Assembly (NCBI RefSeq): GCF_003932715.1
Contig: NZ_CP020700.1
Span: 1,820,501-1,884,500 of the forward strand
Source of the DNA: Streptomyces tsukubensis
GTDB lineage: Bacteria; Actinomycetota; Actinomycetes; Streptomycetales; Streptomycetaceae
Direction of reading: 5' to 3'
Length of the DNA: 64,000 nt
Within the stretch, counting starts at the first letter, position 1; every line of letters starts with the position of its first letter. Below the pieces are notes generated by a model. It was not told the origin of the DNA. It saw only the letters and a program-made list of their open reading frames with translations, and ran no database searches. Both the position numbers and the translations under genes were made by a program. Below are positions 17,783 to 26,572 of the stretch, piece by piece.

Positions 17783-18918
17783 GTGCTCTGCTCCTTCTTC
17801 AACTCACGTACGGCGTCGAGGAACGCGTCGTTCTCGGCGGGGGTGCCCGCGGTGACCCGCAGCCATCCCGGGACGCCGTTGTCACGGACGAGAACGCCCC
17901 GGTCGAGGATCCGCCGCCAGGCGTCGTGCGCACCGCCCGCGCCGTCGAACCGTCCGAACTGGACGAAGTTCGCGTCGGAGTCGGTGACCTCGTAGCCGAT
18001 GGCCCGCAGCTCGGCGACCAGGCGGTCCCGCTCGGCCTTGAGCTGCTCCACGTACCCGAGCAGGGTATCGGTGTGCTCCAGGGCGGCGAGCGCGGTGGCC
18101 TGGGTGACGGCGGAGAGGTGGTACGGCAGCCGGACCAGCTGGACCGCGTCGACCACGGCCGGATCGGCGGCGAGATAGCCGAGCCGCAGCCCGGCGGCGC
18201 CGAAGGCCTTGGACATCGTCCGGGAGACGACCAGGTTCGGCCGGCCTTCGATCAGCGGCAGCAGGCTGGGGCGGTGGCTGAACTCGACGTACGCCTCGTC
18301 GACGACGACCAGCGACGGCCGGGCGGCCTGGGCCGCCTCGTACAGCGCCAGCACGGTCTCCGCTTCGACGGCGGTGCCGGTGGGGTTGTTGGGGGAGGTG
18401 ATGAAGACGACGTCGGGCCGGTGCTCGGCGATCGCCCGGGCCGCCGCGGCCGGATCGACGGTGAAGTCGTCGTTGCGGGGGCCGGAGATCCACTCGGTGC
18501 CGGTGCCCCGGGAGATCAGGGCGTGCATGGAGTACGACGGCTCGAAGCCGATGGCGCGGCGCCCCGGGCCGCCGAAGGTCTGGAGGAGCTGCTGGATGAC
18601 CTCGTTGGAGCCGTTGGCGGCCCAGACCTGTGCGGTGGTGACCGGATGTCCGGAGGTACGGCTCAGATACGCGGCGAGCGCGGTGCGCAGCTCGACGGCG
18701 TCCCGGTCGGGGTAGCGGTTGAGCCCGCGGGCGGCCTCCCGGACCCGCTCCGCGATCCGCTCGACCAGCGGTTCGGGCAGGGGGTACGGGTTCTCGTTGG
18801 TGTTGAGCTGGACGGGGACGTCGAGCTGGGGCGCGCCGTACGGGGACTTGCCGCGCAGTTCGTCGCGGATCGGCAGATCGTCGATCGCCACGGGGCGCGG
18901 GGTGGTGCGGCCGGTCAC
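17779..18918 (-). CDS. hisC: histidinol-phosphate aminotransferase
   Basis: PLP aminotransferase making histidinol phosphate from imidazole acetol phosphate and glutamate; 379 residues. Substrate loop [10 protein letters not shown], cofactor residues in SPNNPTGT and DEAYVEFS, and the PLP lysine in [17 protein letters not shown] are all present. The GTG at 18918 overlaps the hisD stop (GTGA). The frame runs on upstream inside hisD but only as a shadow. Confidence 0.97.
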   Translation of the reverse strand: MTGRTTPRPVAIDDLPIRDELRGKSPYGAPQLDVPVQLNTNENPYPLPEPLVERIAERVREAARGLNRYPDRDAVELRTALAAYLSRTSGHPVTTAQVWAANGSNEVIQQLLQTFGGPGRRAIGFEPSYSMHALISRGTGTEWISGPRNDDFTVDPAAAARAIAEHRPDVVFITSPNNPTGTAVEAETVLALYEAAQAARPSLVVVDEAYVEFSHRPSLLPLIEGRPNLVVSRTMSKAFGAAGLRLGYLAADPAVVDAVQLVRLPYHLSAVTQATALAALEHTDTLLGYVEQLKAERDRLVAELRAIGYEVTDSDANFVQFGRFDGAGGAHDAWRRILDRGVLVRDNGVPGWLRVTAGTPAENDAFLDAVRELKKEQST

Positions 18919-20237
18919 TGGCCCGGGACCTTCCAGTCGAAGCGGGCCTTCAGGGCGGCGCCGTGGGCGGGCAGGTCCTCGGCCTCGGCGAGGGTGACCA
19001 CGTGGTGGGTGATCTCGGCGAGGGCGTCGCGGGTGTAGTCGACGATGTGGATGCCGCGCAGGAAGGACTGCACGGACAGGCCGGAGGAGTGGCAGGCGCA
19101 GCCGCCGGTGGGCAGCACGTGGTTGGATCCGGCCGCGTAGTCGCCGAGGGAGACGGGCGACCAGGGGCCGACGAAGATCGCGCCCGCGTTCCGGACCCGG
19201 GCGGCGACGGCGGCGGCGTCGGCGGTCTGGATCTCCAGGTGCTCGGCGCCGTAGGCGTCGACGACCTTCAGCCCCTCCTCGACCCCGTCGACCAGCACGA
19301 TCGCCGACTGGCGGCCGCTGAGCGCGGGCACGATCCGGTCGTCGACGTGCCGGGTGGCGGCGAGCTGCGGCTCCAGTTCCTTCTCGACCGCGTCCGCGAG
19401 GCGGAGGGAGTCGGTGACCAGGACGGCGGCGGCCAGCGGATCGTGCTCGGCCTGGCTGATCAGATCGGCGGCGACGTGCACCGGGTCGGCCGTGTCGTCG
19501 GCGAGGACCGCGATCTCGGTCGGTCCGGCCTCGGTGTCGATGCCGATCCGGCCGGTGAAGTAGCGCTTGGCGGCGGCGACCCAGATATTGCCGGGCCCGG
19601 TGACCATATTGGCGGGGGCGCATTCGCCGGTGCCGTACGCGAACATGGCGACGGCCTGGGCGCCGCCCGCCGCGTACACCTCGTCGACGCCGAGCAGGGC
19701 GCAGGCGGCGAGGATGGTGGGGTGCGGCAGCCCGCCGTGCTCCTTCTGCGGCGGGGAGGCGAGCGCGATCGACGGGACCCCGGCCTCCTGCGCCGGAACC
19801 ACGTTCATGATCACGGAGGAGGGGTAGACGGAGCGTCCGCCGGGCGCGTACAGCCCGACCCGCTCGACGGGGACCCACTTCTCGGTGACCGTGCCGCCGG
19901 GGACGACCTGCGTGGTGTGGTCCGTACGGCGCTGCGCGCGGTGGACGATCCTGGCCCGGCGGATGGACTCCTCCAGGGCGGCCCGCACCCCGGGGTCGAG
20001 CGCCTCCAGCGCGGCCGTGAGGGCGGCGGCGGGCACCCGGATCCGCTCCAGCACCACACCGTCGAACCGCTCGGCGTAGTCGATCAGCGCCGCGGTGCCG
20101 CGATGGCGTACGTCCTCGCAGATGGGCCGCACCTTCTCCAGGGCGGCTTCCACGTCGAACTCGGCACGGGGCAGCAGATCGCGCAGGGCGGCACCCTCGG
20201 GGAGGGCGTCGCCGCGCAGGTCGATTCGGGAGATCAC
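18915..20237 (-). CDS. hisD: histidinol dehydrogenase
   Basis: Zn/NAD enzyme carrying out the last two oxidations to histidine; 440 residues. Typical blocks: [41 protein letters not shown], the Zn ligands in [10 protein letters not shown], and SNHVLPTGG with HSSGLSVQ. The open frame extends to 20339, but [15 protein letters not shown] is the usual streptomycete HisD start, so GTG 20237 is used. There is no Shine-Dalgarno; GAGAAT lies seven bases upstream, consistent with a leaderless transcript beginning at the GTG. First gene of the operon. Confidence 0.96.
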   Translation of the reverse strand: MISRIDLRGDALPEGAALRDLLPRAEFDVEAALEKVRPICEDVRHRGTAALIDYAERFDGVVLERIRVPAAALTAALEALDPGVRAALEESIRRARIVHRAQRRTDHTTQVVPGGTVTEKWVPVERVGLYAPGGRSVYPSSVIMNVVPAQEAGVPSIALASPPQKEHGGLPHPTILAACALLGVDEVYAAGGAQAVAMFAYGTGECAPANMVTGPGNIWVAAAKRYFTGRIGIDTEAGPTEIAVLADDTADPVHVAADLISQAEHDPLAAAVLVTDSLRLADAVEKELEPQLAATRHVDDRIVPALSGRQSAIVLVDGVEEGLKVVDAYGAEHLEIQTADAAAVAARVRNAGAIFVGPWSPVSLGDYAAGSNHVLPTGGCACHSSGLSVQSFLRGIHIVDYTRDALAEITHHVVTLAEAEDLPAHGAALKARFDWKVPGQ

Positions 20238-20270
20238 ACCGACAATTCTCGCAGACCCGGAACCGGGGTC

Positions 20271-20315
20271 GCGTTCCGTATCACTGGCTGATACACCTCC
20301 CGTGATACGGAATGC
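20271..20315. promoter_or_regulatory. operator-like inverted repeat before hisD
   Basis: TTCCGTATCAC (20274-20284) and its exact complement GTGATACGGAA (20302-20312) flank 17 bases that contain a further TGATAC (20289-20294). This makes three GTATCA/TGATAC half-sites. It lies 37-75 bases upstream of the proposed hisD start, where it could cover the promoter, and about 120 bases before the divergent gene at 20433. No known motif name is claimed. Confidence 0.6.
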
Positions 20316-20432
20316 GGCCCACGGGTGATCGTTGACCACTAGCGTTCACCCCGTCACTCAGCGGGCATAACGGCGTTACGCGCCCGGATTAACGGGAGTC
20401 GCGCGACGCCGTCGAGGAACGGGGGAAGCGCA

Positions 20433-22031
20433 GTGAGCGAGCCGTCGGCCGACGGTCCACCGGACGGGCTGAGTCCGGCCGAGCTACGGATGTGGAACGC
20501 CTTCAGAAACGGCAGCACCTTCGATCTCAGCGACCCCGATCCGCTGCGGAACGATCCCTTCTCGCCCCACCCCTGGGGTCCCGAACGACAGGTCCGGGCC
20601 GACATCGTTGCCCTGCTGCTGCTCGACGGGCCGCCGCCGCACCCCGGGCGGGTCGCGGCGCTCAAACTCCGCGGCGTCCAGATCACGGGCACGCTGAAGC
20701 TGGCAGGCGGCACGGTCGGCCCCTATGTGGAGCTGCACTCCTGCCGTTTCGACAGCGAGATCCTGATGCCGGAGGCCCATGTCACCACCCTGCGGATGGT
20801 GTCCTGCCTGCTGCCGAAGCTGGAGGCGGCCCGGCTGCGCACCGAGGGCGATCTCCATCTGCCGCGCTGCCGGGTCGAGCACGGGATAAGGCTCACCGAC
20901 GCCCAGATCGGTACGGATCTGCTGATCAACCAGATTCAGGTACGGCCGGACCGGCGGGGCCGGGCGATCACCGCGGACGGGCTCTCGGTCGCCCAGGACC
21001 TCCAGGCCGAGCTGATCCAGACCTTCGGGGAGTTCAGTCTCCGCGGTGCGAAGATCGGGGTGTCCCTGAGTCTGCGCGGCAGCAGACTGCGGGCGGCGGC
21101 CGAGCGCCGGGCGCTGAACGCCCCGCAGCTCACCGTGGAGCGGACGCTCTATCTGACCGGGGCGTGGGTGAGCGCGGCAACCGGCGACCCGGGCGCCACC
21201 CCTCCGTACGGGGTGATCCACAGCGGTGCCCGGCGCGGCACCCGCCTCCAGCCCTTCGAATGCCACGGCGGGGTCCGGCTCGACGACGGCCGGTTCGGTG
21301 ACGCGATCGACCTGCACCGCGCCCGGCTGCTGATGAACACCGGCGAGGAGCTGTCGCTGCGCCGGATCGTCACCCCCGAGCTGCGGTTCAACGGGGAGCG
21401 GCCGGAGGAGGGCCGGGTGGTGCTCAACGGCGCCAAGGTCGTCACCCTGGTCGACCTGGCGGCGAGCTGGCCGGGCCCCGGCGGTCTCGCGATGGGCGGT
21501 TTCGTCTACGAGAACCTGGTGCCGATCGACTCGTTCCCGCTGGCCAGACGGCTGGAGTGGGTGGAGTCCGCGACCCCGGAGTACTCGCCCGAGCCGTACG
21601 AGCGACTGGCGACGGTCCTGCGCAACAGCGGCGAGGACGCGGACGCCCGGGAGGTACTGCTCGCCAAGCAGCGGCGGCGGCGCGAGACGCTTCCGCTGGC
21701 CGGAAAGCTGTGGGGGCATATCCAGGATCTGACCGTGGCGTACGGCTACCGGCCGGGGCGGGCGGCGCTGTGGATGGCCGTGCTCTGGGCCGCGAGCGCG
21801 CTGGCCTTCGCCCAGGCCGAGCCGAAGCCGTTCAAACCGGGCGAGCATCCGGACTTCAACCCGGCGCTGTACGCACTGGACCTGCTGGTCCCGGTGATTA
21901 ACCTGGGCCAGGACGGCTACTGGAAGCTGGAGGGCCACTGGCAGTGGACGGCGGCGGGGCTGATCCTGCTGGGCTGGATTCTGGCCACCACGGTCGCGGC
22001 GGGAGCCACCCGGCTGCTGAGCCGCGGCTGA
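20433..22031 (+). CDS. membrane-anchored repeat protein of unknown function
   Basis: A 532-residue protein, in streptomycete genomes often labelled oxidoreductase although I see no cofactor-binding motif. Residues ~70-370 consist of loosely repeated hydrophobic strands separated by Gly/Arg-rich turns (for example LKLRGVQITGTLKLAGG, FSLRGAKIGVSLSLRG), resembling a right-handed beta-helix. Two membrane helices follow near 448-466 and 507-527, so most of the protein probably faces the cytoplasm. GTG 20433 has GGGGGAAG upstream. It is transcribed away from hisD, with the inverted repeat in between. Confidence 0.75.
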   Translation: MSEPSADGPPDGLSPAELRMWNAFRNGSTFDLSDPDPLRNDPFSPHPWGPERQVRADIVALLLLDGPPPHPGRVAALKLRGVQITGTLKLAGGTVGPYVELHSCRFDSEILMPEAHVTTLRMVSCLLPKLEAARLRTEGDLHLPRCRVEHGIRLTDAQIGTDLLINQIQVRPDRRGRAITADGLSVAQDLQAELIQTFGEFSLRGAKIGVSLSLRGSRLRAAAERRALNAPQLTVERTLYLTGAWVSAATGDPGATPPYGVIHSGARRGTRLQPFECHGGVRLDDGRFGDAIDLHRARLLMNTGEELSLRRIVTPELRFNGERPEEGRVVLNGAKVVTLVDLAASWPGPGGLAMGGFVYENLVPIDSFPLARRLEWVESATPEYSPEPYERLATVLRNSGEDADAREVLLAKQRRRRETLPLAGKLWGHIQDLTVAYGYRPGRAALWMAVLWAASALAFAQAEPKPFKPGEHPDFNPALYALDLLVPVINLGQDGYWKLEGHWQWTAAGLILLGWILATTVAAGATRLLSRG

Positions 22032-22318
22032 CGGCCCGCCTCCGGCGCGGTGCTCGCCCTGCGACCCGGGCAGGGTTCCGTACCGGACCCGAAGGGGCGC
22101 GGGAAACCGGCGCATCACGGCCTTGCACCGCCGGGCCGGGACACATAGGTGCGTCACCAGGGGCCGGGCACGGACGCCGCCCCGCCCCCGGGCCTGCAGG
22201 GAACCGGCCCGCATTCTTTACGCTCTTTACGGTCTCTTGCCCTCCCCCGGCACAACCTTTCCGCCGCCACGAAAACTTCACACCGTTCCGCTGGCAAACT
22301 CCCGAGCCGGGTTTTTCA

Positions 22319-23356
22319 ATGGTCGGCATCATGGCACTGCTCCGCGCCCTGCTGCGCACCGCACGCGTGATCCGCCACACCCCGCGGCTCTCCGACGGTC
22401 TGCCGCCCGATGATGCGGTACTGCTCGACGTGCCCGATGCCCGGACGGCACCCTCCCTGGTGGCCGCCGCCGACGGCGACTGGGAACCCGCCGCGAAACT
22501 GCTGGCGACGGCCCGCGCGGAAGCCGACTGGGAGAGCCGGGACCGCCAGGTGGCCCGGCTCGCGGCCTTCGCCTACGCCCGGGACGACTGGCTGGTCCAC
22601 TGGCTGGCCGACGCACCGCGCGACCCCGACGCCCTGGTCGTCAAGGCCGAACTGGAGGTCCGCCGGGCCTGGGACTCCCCCGCCCGCCGGGAACGGCTCC
22701 GGGAGATCGGCCCGTTGATCGACGCGGCCGCCGACAGCGCGCCCGGCGATCCGGTGCCCTGGCGGATCGCCCTGGACCACGCCCGCGGCAGCCATGCCAC
22801 GCACGGCGCGTTCGAAGCCCTCTGGGAACAGGCGATACGCCGCTCCTCGCACCACTACGGCTGCCATGTCGCCGCCCTGCGCTATCTCTCCGCCCAGTGG
22901 TACGGCTCCCACCGCGAATGCTTCGACTTCGCCGAACAGGCCGCCGCCGACGCCCTGCCGGGCTCTCTCATCAAGGCGCTGCCGGTGCGGGCCGCTTTCG
23001 CCCAGCTGCTCGCCGGCGGCTACAGCACCGTCCACGCCGAGCGCATCGACCGGGCCGCCGATCTCGCGGTGGAACTCTCCGCGGGCCATCCGGCCGCCGA
23101 TCCCGGACCCGCCGAGGTACGGAACCTGACGGTCTCCGTCCTGGTGCGGCGGGGCCGCTGGGAGGCCGCGCTGGAGGAGTTCCGGCTGATCGGCCCGTAC
23201 GCGACCTCGTTCCCCTGGACGTACTTCTCCGATGATCCACTGGACCGGTTCCTCCAAGCCAGGGACGGTGTACGGCACCGGCTCGCGTCGGCGACTCCGC
23301 TGCGCGCGGCACCCGGCCGGGACCGGACCGGCCGGGACCGCCCCGCGGCCCATTAG
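22319..23356 (+). CDS. conserved hypothetical protein, helical repeat type
   Basis: 345 residues, rich in Ala, Arg, Trp and His, with regularly spaced helices that look like TPR/HEAT-type repeats (for example LLATARAEADWESRD, AFEALWEQAIRRSSHHYG, RRGRWEAALEEFRLIGP). No signal peptide or membrane helix. I do not recognise a family with certainty. The start is uncertain: ATG 22319 and ATG 22331 are both in frame and neither has a Shine-Dalgarno. The 287 bases upstream hold no gene; they include a comparatively AT-rich stretch around 22211-22320 that could be a promoter. Confidence 0.65.
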   Translation: MVGIMALLRALLRTARVIRHTPRLSDGLPPDDAVLLDVPDARTAPSLVAAADGDWEPAAKLLATARAEADWESRDRQVARLAAFAYARDDWLVHWLADAPRDPDALVVKAELEVRRAWDSPARRERLREIGPLIDAAADSAPGDPVPWRIALDHARGSHATHGAFEALWEQAIRRSSHHYGCHVAALRYLSAQWYGSHRECFDFAEQAAADALPGSLIKALPVRAAFAQLLAGGYSTVHAERIDRAADLAVELSAGHPAADPGPAEVRNLTVSVLVRRGRWEAALEEFRLIGPYATSFPWTYFSDDPLDRFLQARDGVRHRLASATPLRAAPGRDRTGRDRPAAH

Positions 23357-23367
23357 TCTTGTCCGAC

Positions 23368-24108
23368 GTGACCATCGCAAGACTGCCGCTCTTCCCGCTG
23401 AACTCGGTACTGTTCCCGGGGCTCGTCCTGCCCCTGAACGTCTTCGAGGAGCGTTATCGCGCCATGATGCGCGAACTGCTGAAGACGGACGAGTCCCTGC
23501 CGAGGCGCTTCGCCGTCGTCGCCATCCGCGACGGCCACGAGGTGGCACCCTCCGAGCCCGGGCTGCCCGACCCGACCGCCCGGCCCGACCGCGGACCCGC
23601 GGCGGGCTTCGGCACCGATCCCCTGAAGGCCTTCCACGGCATGGGCTGCATCGCCGACGCCGCGACCATCCGGGAGCGCGAGGACGGGAGCTTCGAGGTG
23701 CTCGCCACCGGCACCACCCGGATCAGGCTGCTCTCCCTCGACAGCGACGGCCCTTTCCTCACCGCGGAGGTGGAGGAGGTGCCCGATGTCACCGACGAGA
23801 GCGCGGGGGCGCTCGCGGAGGGCGTGCTGCGGGCTTTCCGCGCCTATCAGAAGAGGCTGGCGGGGGCCCGGGAGCGGACCCTGACCGCTCCCCCGGACCT
23901 GCCCGACGAACCGTCCGTGGTGTCCTATCTGGTCGCCGCGGCGGCCGTGCTCGACACCCCCGCGAAGCAGCGGCTGCTGGAGGCGCCGGACGTGGCGTCC
24001 CGGCTCCGGGACGAGCTGAAGCTCCTGCGCTCCGAGACCGCCGTCATACGGCACCTTCCTTCGGTGCCCGCCGTCGATCTGACCCGGGCGCCGACCAGCC
24101 TGAACTGA
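23368..24108 (+). CDS. LON peptidase substrate-binding domain protein
   Basis: A 246-residue protein beginning LPLFPLNSVLFPGLVLPLNVFEERY, the signature of the Lon N-terminal (LAN/DUF) domain, without any ATPase or protease domain. Such stand-alone proteins may deliver or bind substrates, but the role is unproven. GTG 23368 is favoured over TTG 23359: TAGTCT stands eight bases before the GTG and no Shine-Dalgarno exists, a leaderless pattern. A strong hairpin follows the stop. Confidence 0.88.
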   Translation: MTIARLPLFPLNSVLFPGLVLPLNVFEERYRAMMRELLKTDESLPRRFAVVAIRDGHEVAPSEPGLPDPTARPDRGPAAGFGTDPLKAFHGMGCIADAATIREREDGSFEVLATGTTRIRLLSLDSDGPFLTAEVEEVPDVTDESAGALAEGVLRAFRAYQKRLAGARERTLTAPPDLPDEPSVVSYLVAAAAVLDTPAKQRLLEAPDVASRLRDELKLLRSETAVIRHLPSVPAVDLTRAPTSLN

Positions 24109-24113
24109 CCCTC

Positions 24114-24144
24114 GGGGCGGTGCGGGCCGGGCCCGTACCGCCCC
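24114..24144. terminator. hairpin after the LON-domain gene
   Basis: Two 15-base arms (GGGGCGGTGCGGGCC and GGCCCGTACCGCCCC) pair with a single mismatch, five bases after the stop codon. Confidence 0.65.
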
Positions 24145-24199
24145 GGCCGACGGGCGGTCCGCGCACCGGCGGCCGGCCCCACCAGGAAGAGCGTGCGCT

Positions 24200-24709
24200 G
24201 TGGCGAAGAAGAACGGCAGGAAGCAGCAGAAGGCGGGCGGCGGGACCCCCGCGACGGTCGCCCTGGCGGCCGCGGGCACGGAGTACACCGTGCACGCCTA
24301 CGACCACGACCCCGCATCGCCCTCGTACGGCGAGGAGGCGGCCGAGGCACTCGGGGTCTCGCCGGACCGGGTCTTCAAGACCCTCGTCGCGGACGTCGAC
24401 GGAGAACTGACCGTGGCGGTCGTCCCCGTCGCGGGCCGGCTCGACCTCAAGGCCCTCGCCTCGGCGGTCGGCGGCAAACGCGCGGCGATGGCCGATCCGG
24501 CGGCGGCGGAGCGCACCACGGGCTATGTCCTCGGCGGTATCTCCCCGCTGGGGCAGCGCAAACGGCTGCGGACGGTCCTCGACGACTCGGCCGGGGCCCA
24601 CACCACGATCTGTGTGTCGGCGGGCCGCCGCGGGCTGGAGATCGAACTCGCCCCCGGCGATCTGGCGGCCCTCACCGGCGCGGTCCTGGCGCCGATCGGG
24701 CGGATGTAG
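24200..24709 (+). CDS. ybaK: Cys-tRNA(Pro) deacylase, YbaK/EbsC type
   Basis: A 169-residue single-domain editing protein related to the ProRS insertion domain; it hydrolyses mischarged Cys-tRNA(Pro). It has SYGEEAAEALGVSPDRVFKTLVADVDG with the essential Lys in the FKTLV motif, then VVPVAGRLDLKALA and GGISPLGQRKRL, the standard YbaK order. The N-terminus is a short Lys-rich leader (AKKNGRKQQKAGGG). GTG 24200 has AGGAAG 9-14 bases upstream. It probably lies in one transcript with the bL37 gene downstream. Confidence 0.9.
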   Translation: MAKKNGRKQQKAGGGTPATVALAAAGTEYTVHAYDHDPASPSYGEEAAEALGVSPDRVFKTLVADVDGELTVAVVPVAGRLDLKALASAVGGKRAAMADPAAAERTTGYVLGGISPLGQRKRLRTVLDDSAGAHTTICVSAGRRGLEIELAPGDLAALTGAVLAPIGRM

Positions 24710-24849
24710 TCCACGGGCGGCCCGCGCCTTCTCGTACCGGCGCCGAATCGGGCGTGCACGGGGGGTCGACGCGGGCCGGCTTCTCGGTTACGACCGAGGG
24801 GGACGACCCGGCGTCCGTGCCGCGTCCCGTGCCGGGAAGGAGCCCCTCC

Positions 24850-24918
24850 GTGTCCAAGCGCACCCGCAAACGCAAATGGCGCACCCGTAAGGCCAACCAC
24901 GGCCGCCGCCCCGCGTGA
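24850..24918 (+). CDS. 50S ribosomal protein bL37 (22 residues)
   Basis: A 22-codon gene: an Arg/Lys-rich start (SKRTRKRKWRTR) and the end KANHGRRPA. From memory the mycobacterial large-subunit protein bL37 is a 24-residue basic peptide ending KANHGKRPNA, so this is very probably its streptomycete counterpart. AAGGAG lies 7 bases before the GTG, one of the best ribosome sites in the window, and a perfect 14-bp terminator begins 5 bases after the stop. It is 140 bases downstream of ybaK, another translation gene. Too short for ordinary gene callers; in mycobacteria bL37 binds 23S rRNA. Confidence 0.82.
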   Translation: MSKRTRKRKWRTRKANHGRRPA

Positions 24919-24922
24919 CGGG

Positions 24923-24956
24923 GCAGCCGCGCCCCCGGGGTCGGGGGCGCGGCTGC
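24923..24956. terminator. terminator after bL37
   Basis: Perfect 14-bp stem GCAGCCGCGCCCCC/GGGGGCGCGGCTGC with a 6-base loop, between the convergent bL37 gene and the following minus-strand gene. Confidence 0.85.
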
Positions 24957-24960
24957 GGTG

Positions 24961-25686
24961 TCAGTGGGCGGACGGGCCCCAGGGCTGCTGCGCGGGCGGG
25001 TCGTCCGTGGCCGGTTCGCGGTCGCCGAACAGGGCCGTGAGCCCCAGGTGGACGATCATCGCCCCGAGGGGCCAGGCCAGCAGCACCCCGTACGCCCGCA
25101 TCTTCAGCGGCGCGTCGAACGTCACGCCCGCACCGACCTCGCGGGCGTGCGCCGCCACATCGTCGGTCGGGCCGAACCAGATGCCGAAGCGCCACGCCAG
25201 CAGCGAACCGAGCAGTCCGCCGACGGCGAGCGCGAGGACCAGCAGGACGCCGCCGCGACGGCGCCAGAGGAAGACCCCGGCCGCGCTGAGCGCGCCGAAC
25301 GCCAGGCCGAGCAGGGCGAAGGTGCCGTCCGCGCCGATCGCGCCCTCGCCCTCGGTGTCCTTGAGGAAGACGGCCTTGCCGTCGGAGATCAGCGGGATGC
25401 GGGGGGCCAGCCAGAGCCACAGCAGGCCGAGCGCGATGCCCAGGGCCGCGACCGCGACCGCGACGACCGCGGCGTCGCGCAGATCAGCCCGGCGGCGGGC
25501 CGCACGCTCCGCGAGCTCGGCGGGGGTGGGGGGCGCAGGGGGCGCGAACCCGGGCCAGGGGGCGGGCGGCGGCGACTGTCCGGGCTCCGGCGCGCGCCAG
25601 GGGTTGTCTTTCGGCCCGTGCTCCGGTTCCTGCCCCGGCTCATGGCCCGGTTCCCGGTGCGGAGGTGTCAGCGGTGCGGTCACCAC
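24961..25686 (-). CDS. DUF2567-like membrane protein
   Basis: A 241-residue protein with a Pro-rich N-terminus (about 1-65) and four membrane helices (near 75-93, 123-139, 146-166 and 201-219). FLKDTEGEGAIGADGTF lies in the first extracytoplasmic loop and recalls DUF2567 proteins, but I am not certain of the family. Two adjacent GTG codons (25686 and 25683) are possible starts, with no clear ribosome site. It follows the ABC permease gene after 31 bases and may be co-transcribed with it. Confidence 0.7.
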   Translation of the reverse strand: MVTAPLTPPHREPGHEPGQEPEHGPKDNPWRAPEPGQSPPPAPWPGFAPPAPPTPAELAERAARRRADLRDAAVVAVAVAALGIALGLLWLWLAPRIPLISDGKAVFLKDTEGEGAIGADGTFALLGLAFGALSAAGVFLWRRRGGVLLVLALAVGGLLGSLLAWRFGIWFGPTDDVAAHAREVGAGVTFDAPLKMRAYGVLLAWPLGAMIVHLGLTALFGDREPATDDPPAQQPWGPSAH

Positions 25687-25717
25687 GCCATCGTGCCAGG
25701 CCTGCGGCGACCGCGCC

Positions 25718-26572
25718 TCACCGGACCGCCGCGCGGCGATACGCCCAGGTCGCGGCGGTCAGCGAGAGCACGCCGACCACGGCGCAGACCCCCAGGTGGA
25801 GGGCGACGGCGACCCAGTCGGGCCGGGAGTCGAAGGTCCGTGCGAGGGCCTCGACACCGTATGTGGACGGCATCAGATCACGGAGGTACGCGATCGGCTC
25901 GGGCAGCCTGGCCGGCGGCAGCACGCCCAGCAACAGCGCCGCGGACATGCCGAGCTGGCCGAGGAGGGTGGCGAGTTCGGGGCGGGGCGCGAGCAGACCG
26001 AGGGCCGCGCCGAGCCCGGAGAGCGCCGCACCGCAGAGCGGTACGACGGCGACCAGGACCCAGAGGTGGGTCAGCGGCAGACCGAACAGCAGACTGCCGG
26101 TGACGGCGGTGACGATCGTGCCGGGCACGGTGAAGGAGGCGTACGCCCCGGCCGCGCCGAGCACCACGGCGGCGGGCGGCACGGGCAGGGTGGCGTAGTG
26201 GTCGAGCCCGCCGCTGCCGCGCAGCTGGCCGAAGTACTGGGCGAGGAGGTTGAGCGCCACGAAGGCGACGACCAGCACGGCGGATCCGGCGACCACGGCC
26301 CGCGCCTCGGCGCCGCCGTCGACGACTCCGCGCATCAGGACCATGATCCCGACGGACTGGAAGGTCGCCACGAAGAGCAGCGGGATCCGGGCCACCCGGG
26401 CCCGGGACAGCTGGGCCCGGTAGACCGCCGCCAGCGACGGCAGCAGTCTGGCCCGGGGGGCCAGCGGGGCCGGGGCGGCGGCCGCCTCCGGGGTCCGTTC
26501 CCGCTCCGCCTCCGCCTCCGCCTCCGTCGTCCGGGTCCGTCCGGACACCGTCTGTACGGGCACGATGCTCAC
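25718..26572 (-). CDS. ABC-2 type exporter permease
   Basis: A 284-residue protein with a variable N-terminus (Glu/Ala-rich, ~1-45) and six hydrophobic segments in the ABC-2 arrangement; LAQYFGQLRGSGGLDHYATLPVP is the typical cytoplasmic coupling region. The GTG start overlaps the ATPase stop by 4 bases, so it pairs with the preceding ATP-binding gene as a two-component exporter. Cargo (drug, lipid or peptide) cannot be read from the sequence. Confidence 0.9.
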   Translation of the reverse strand: MSIVPVQTVSGRTRTTEAEAEAERERTPEAAAAPAPLAPRARLLPSLAAVYRAQLSRARVARIPLLFVATFQSVGIMVLMRGVVDGGAEARAVVAGSAVLVVAFVALNLLAQYFGQLRGSGGLDHYATLPVPPAAVVLGAAGAYASFTVPGTIVTAVTGSLLFGLPLTHLWVLVAVVPLCGAALSGLGAALGLLAPRPELATLLGQLGMSAALLLGVLPPARLPEPIAYLRDLMPSTYGVEALARTFDSRPDWVAVALHLGVCAVVGVLSLTAATWAYRRAAVR

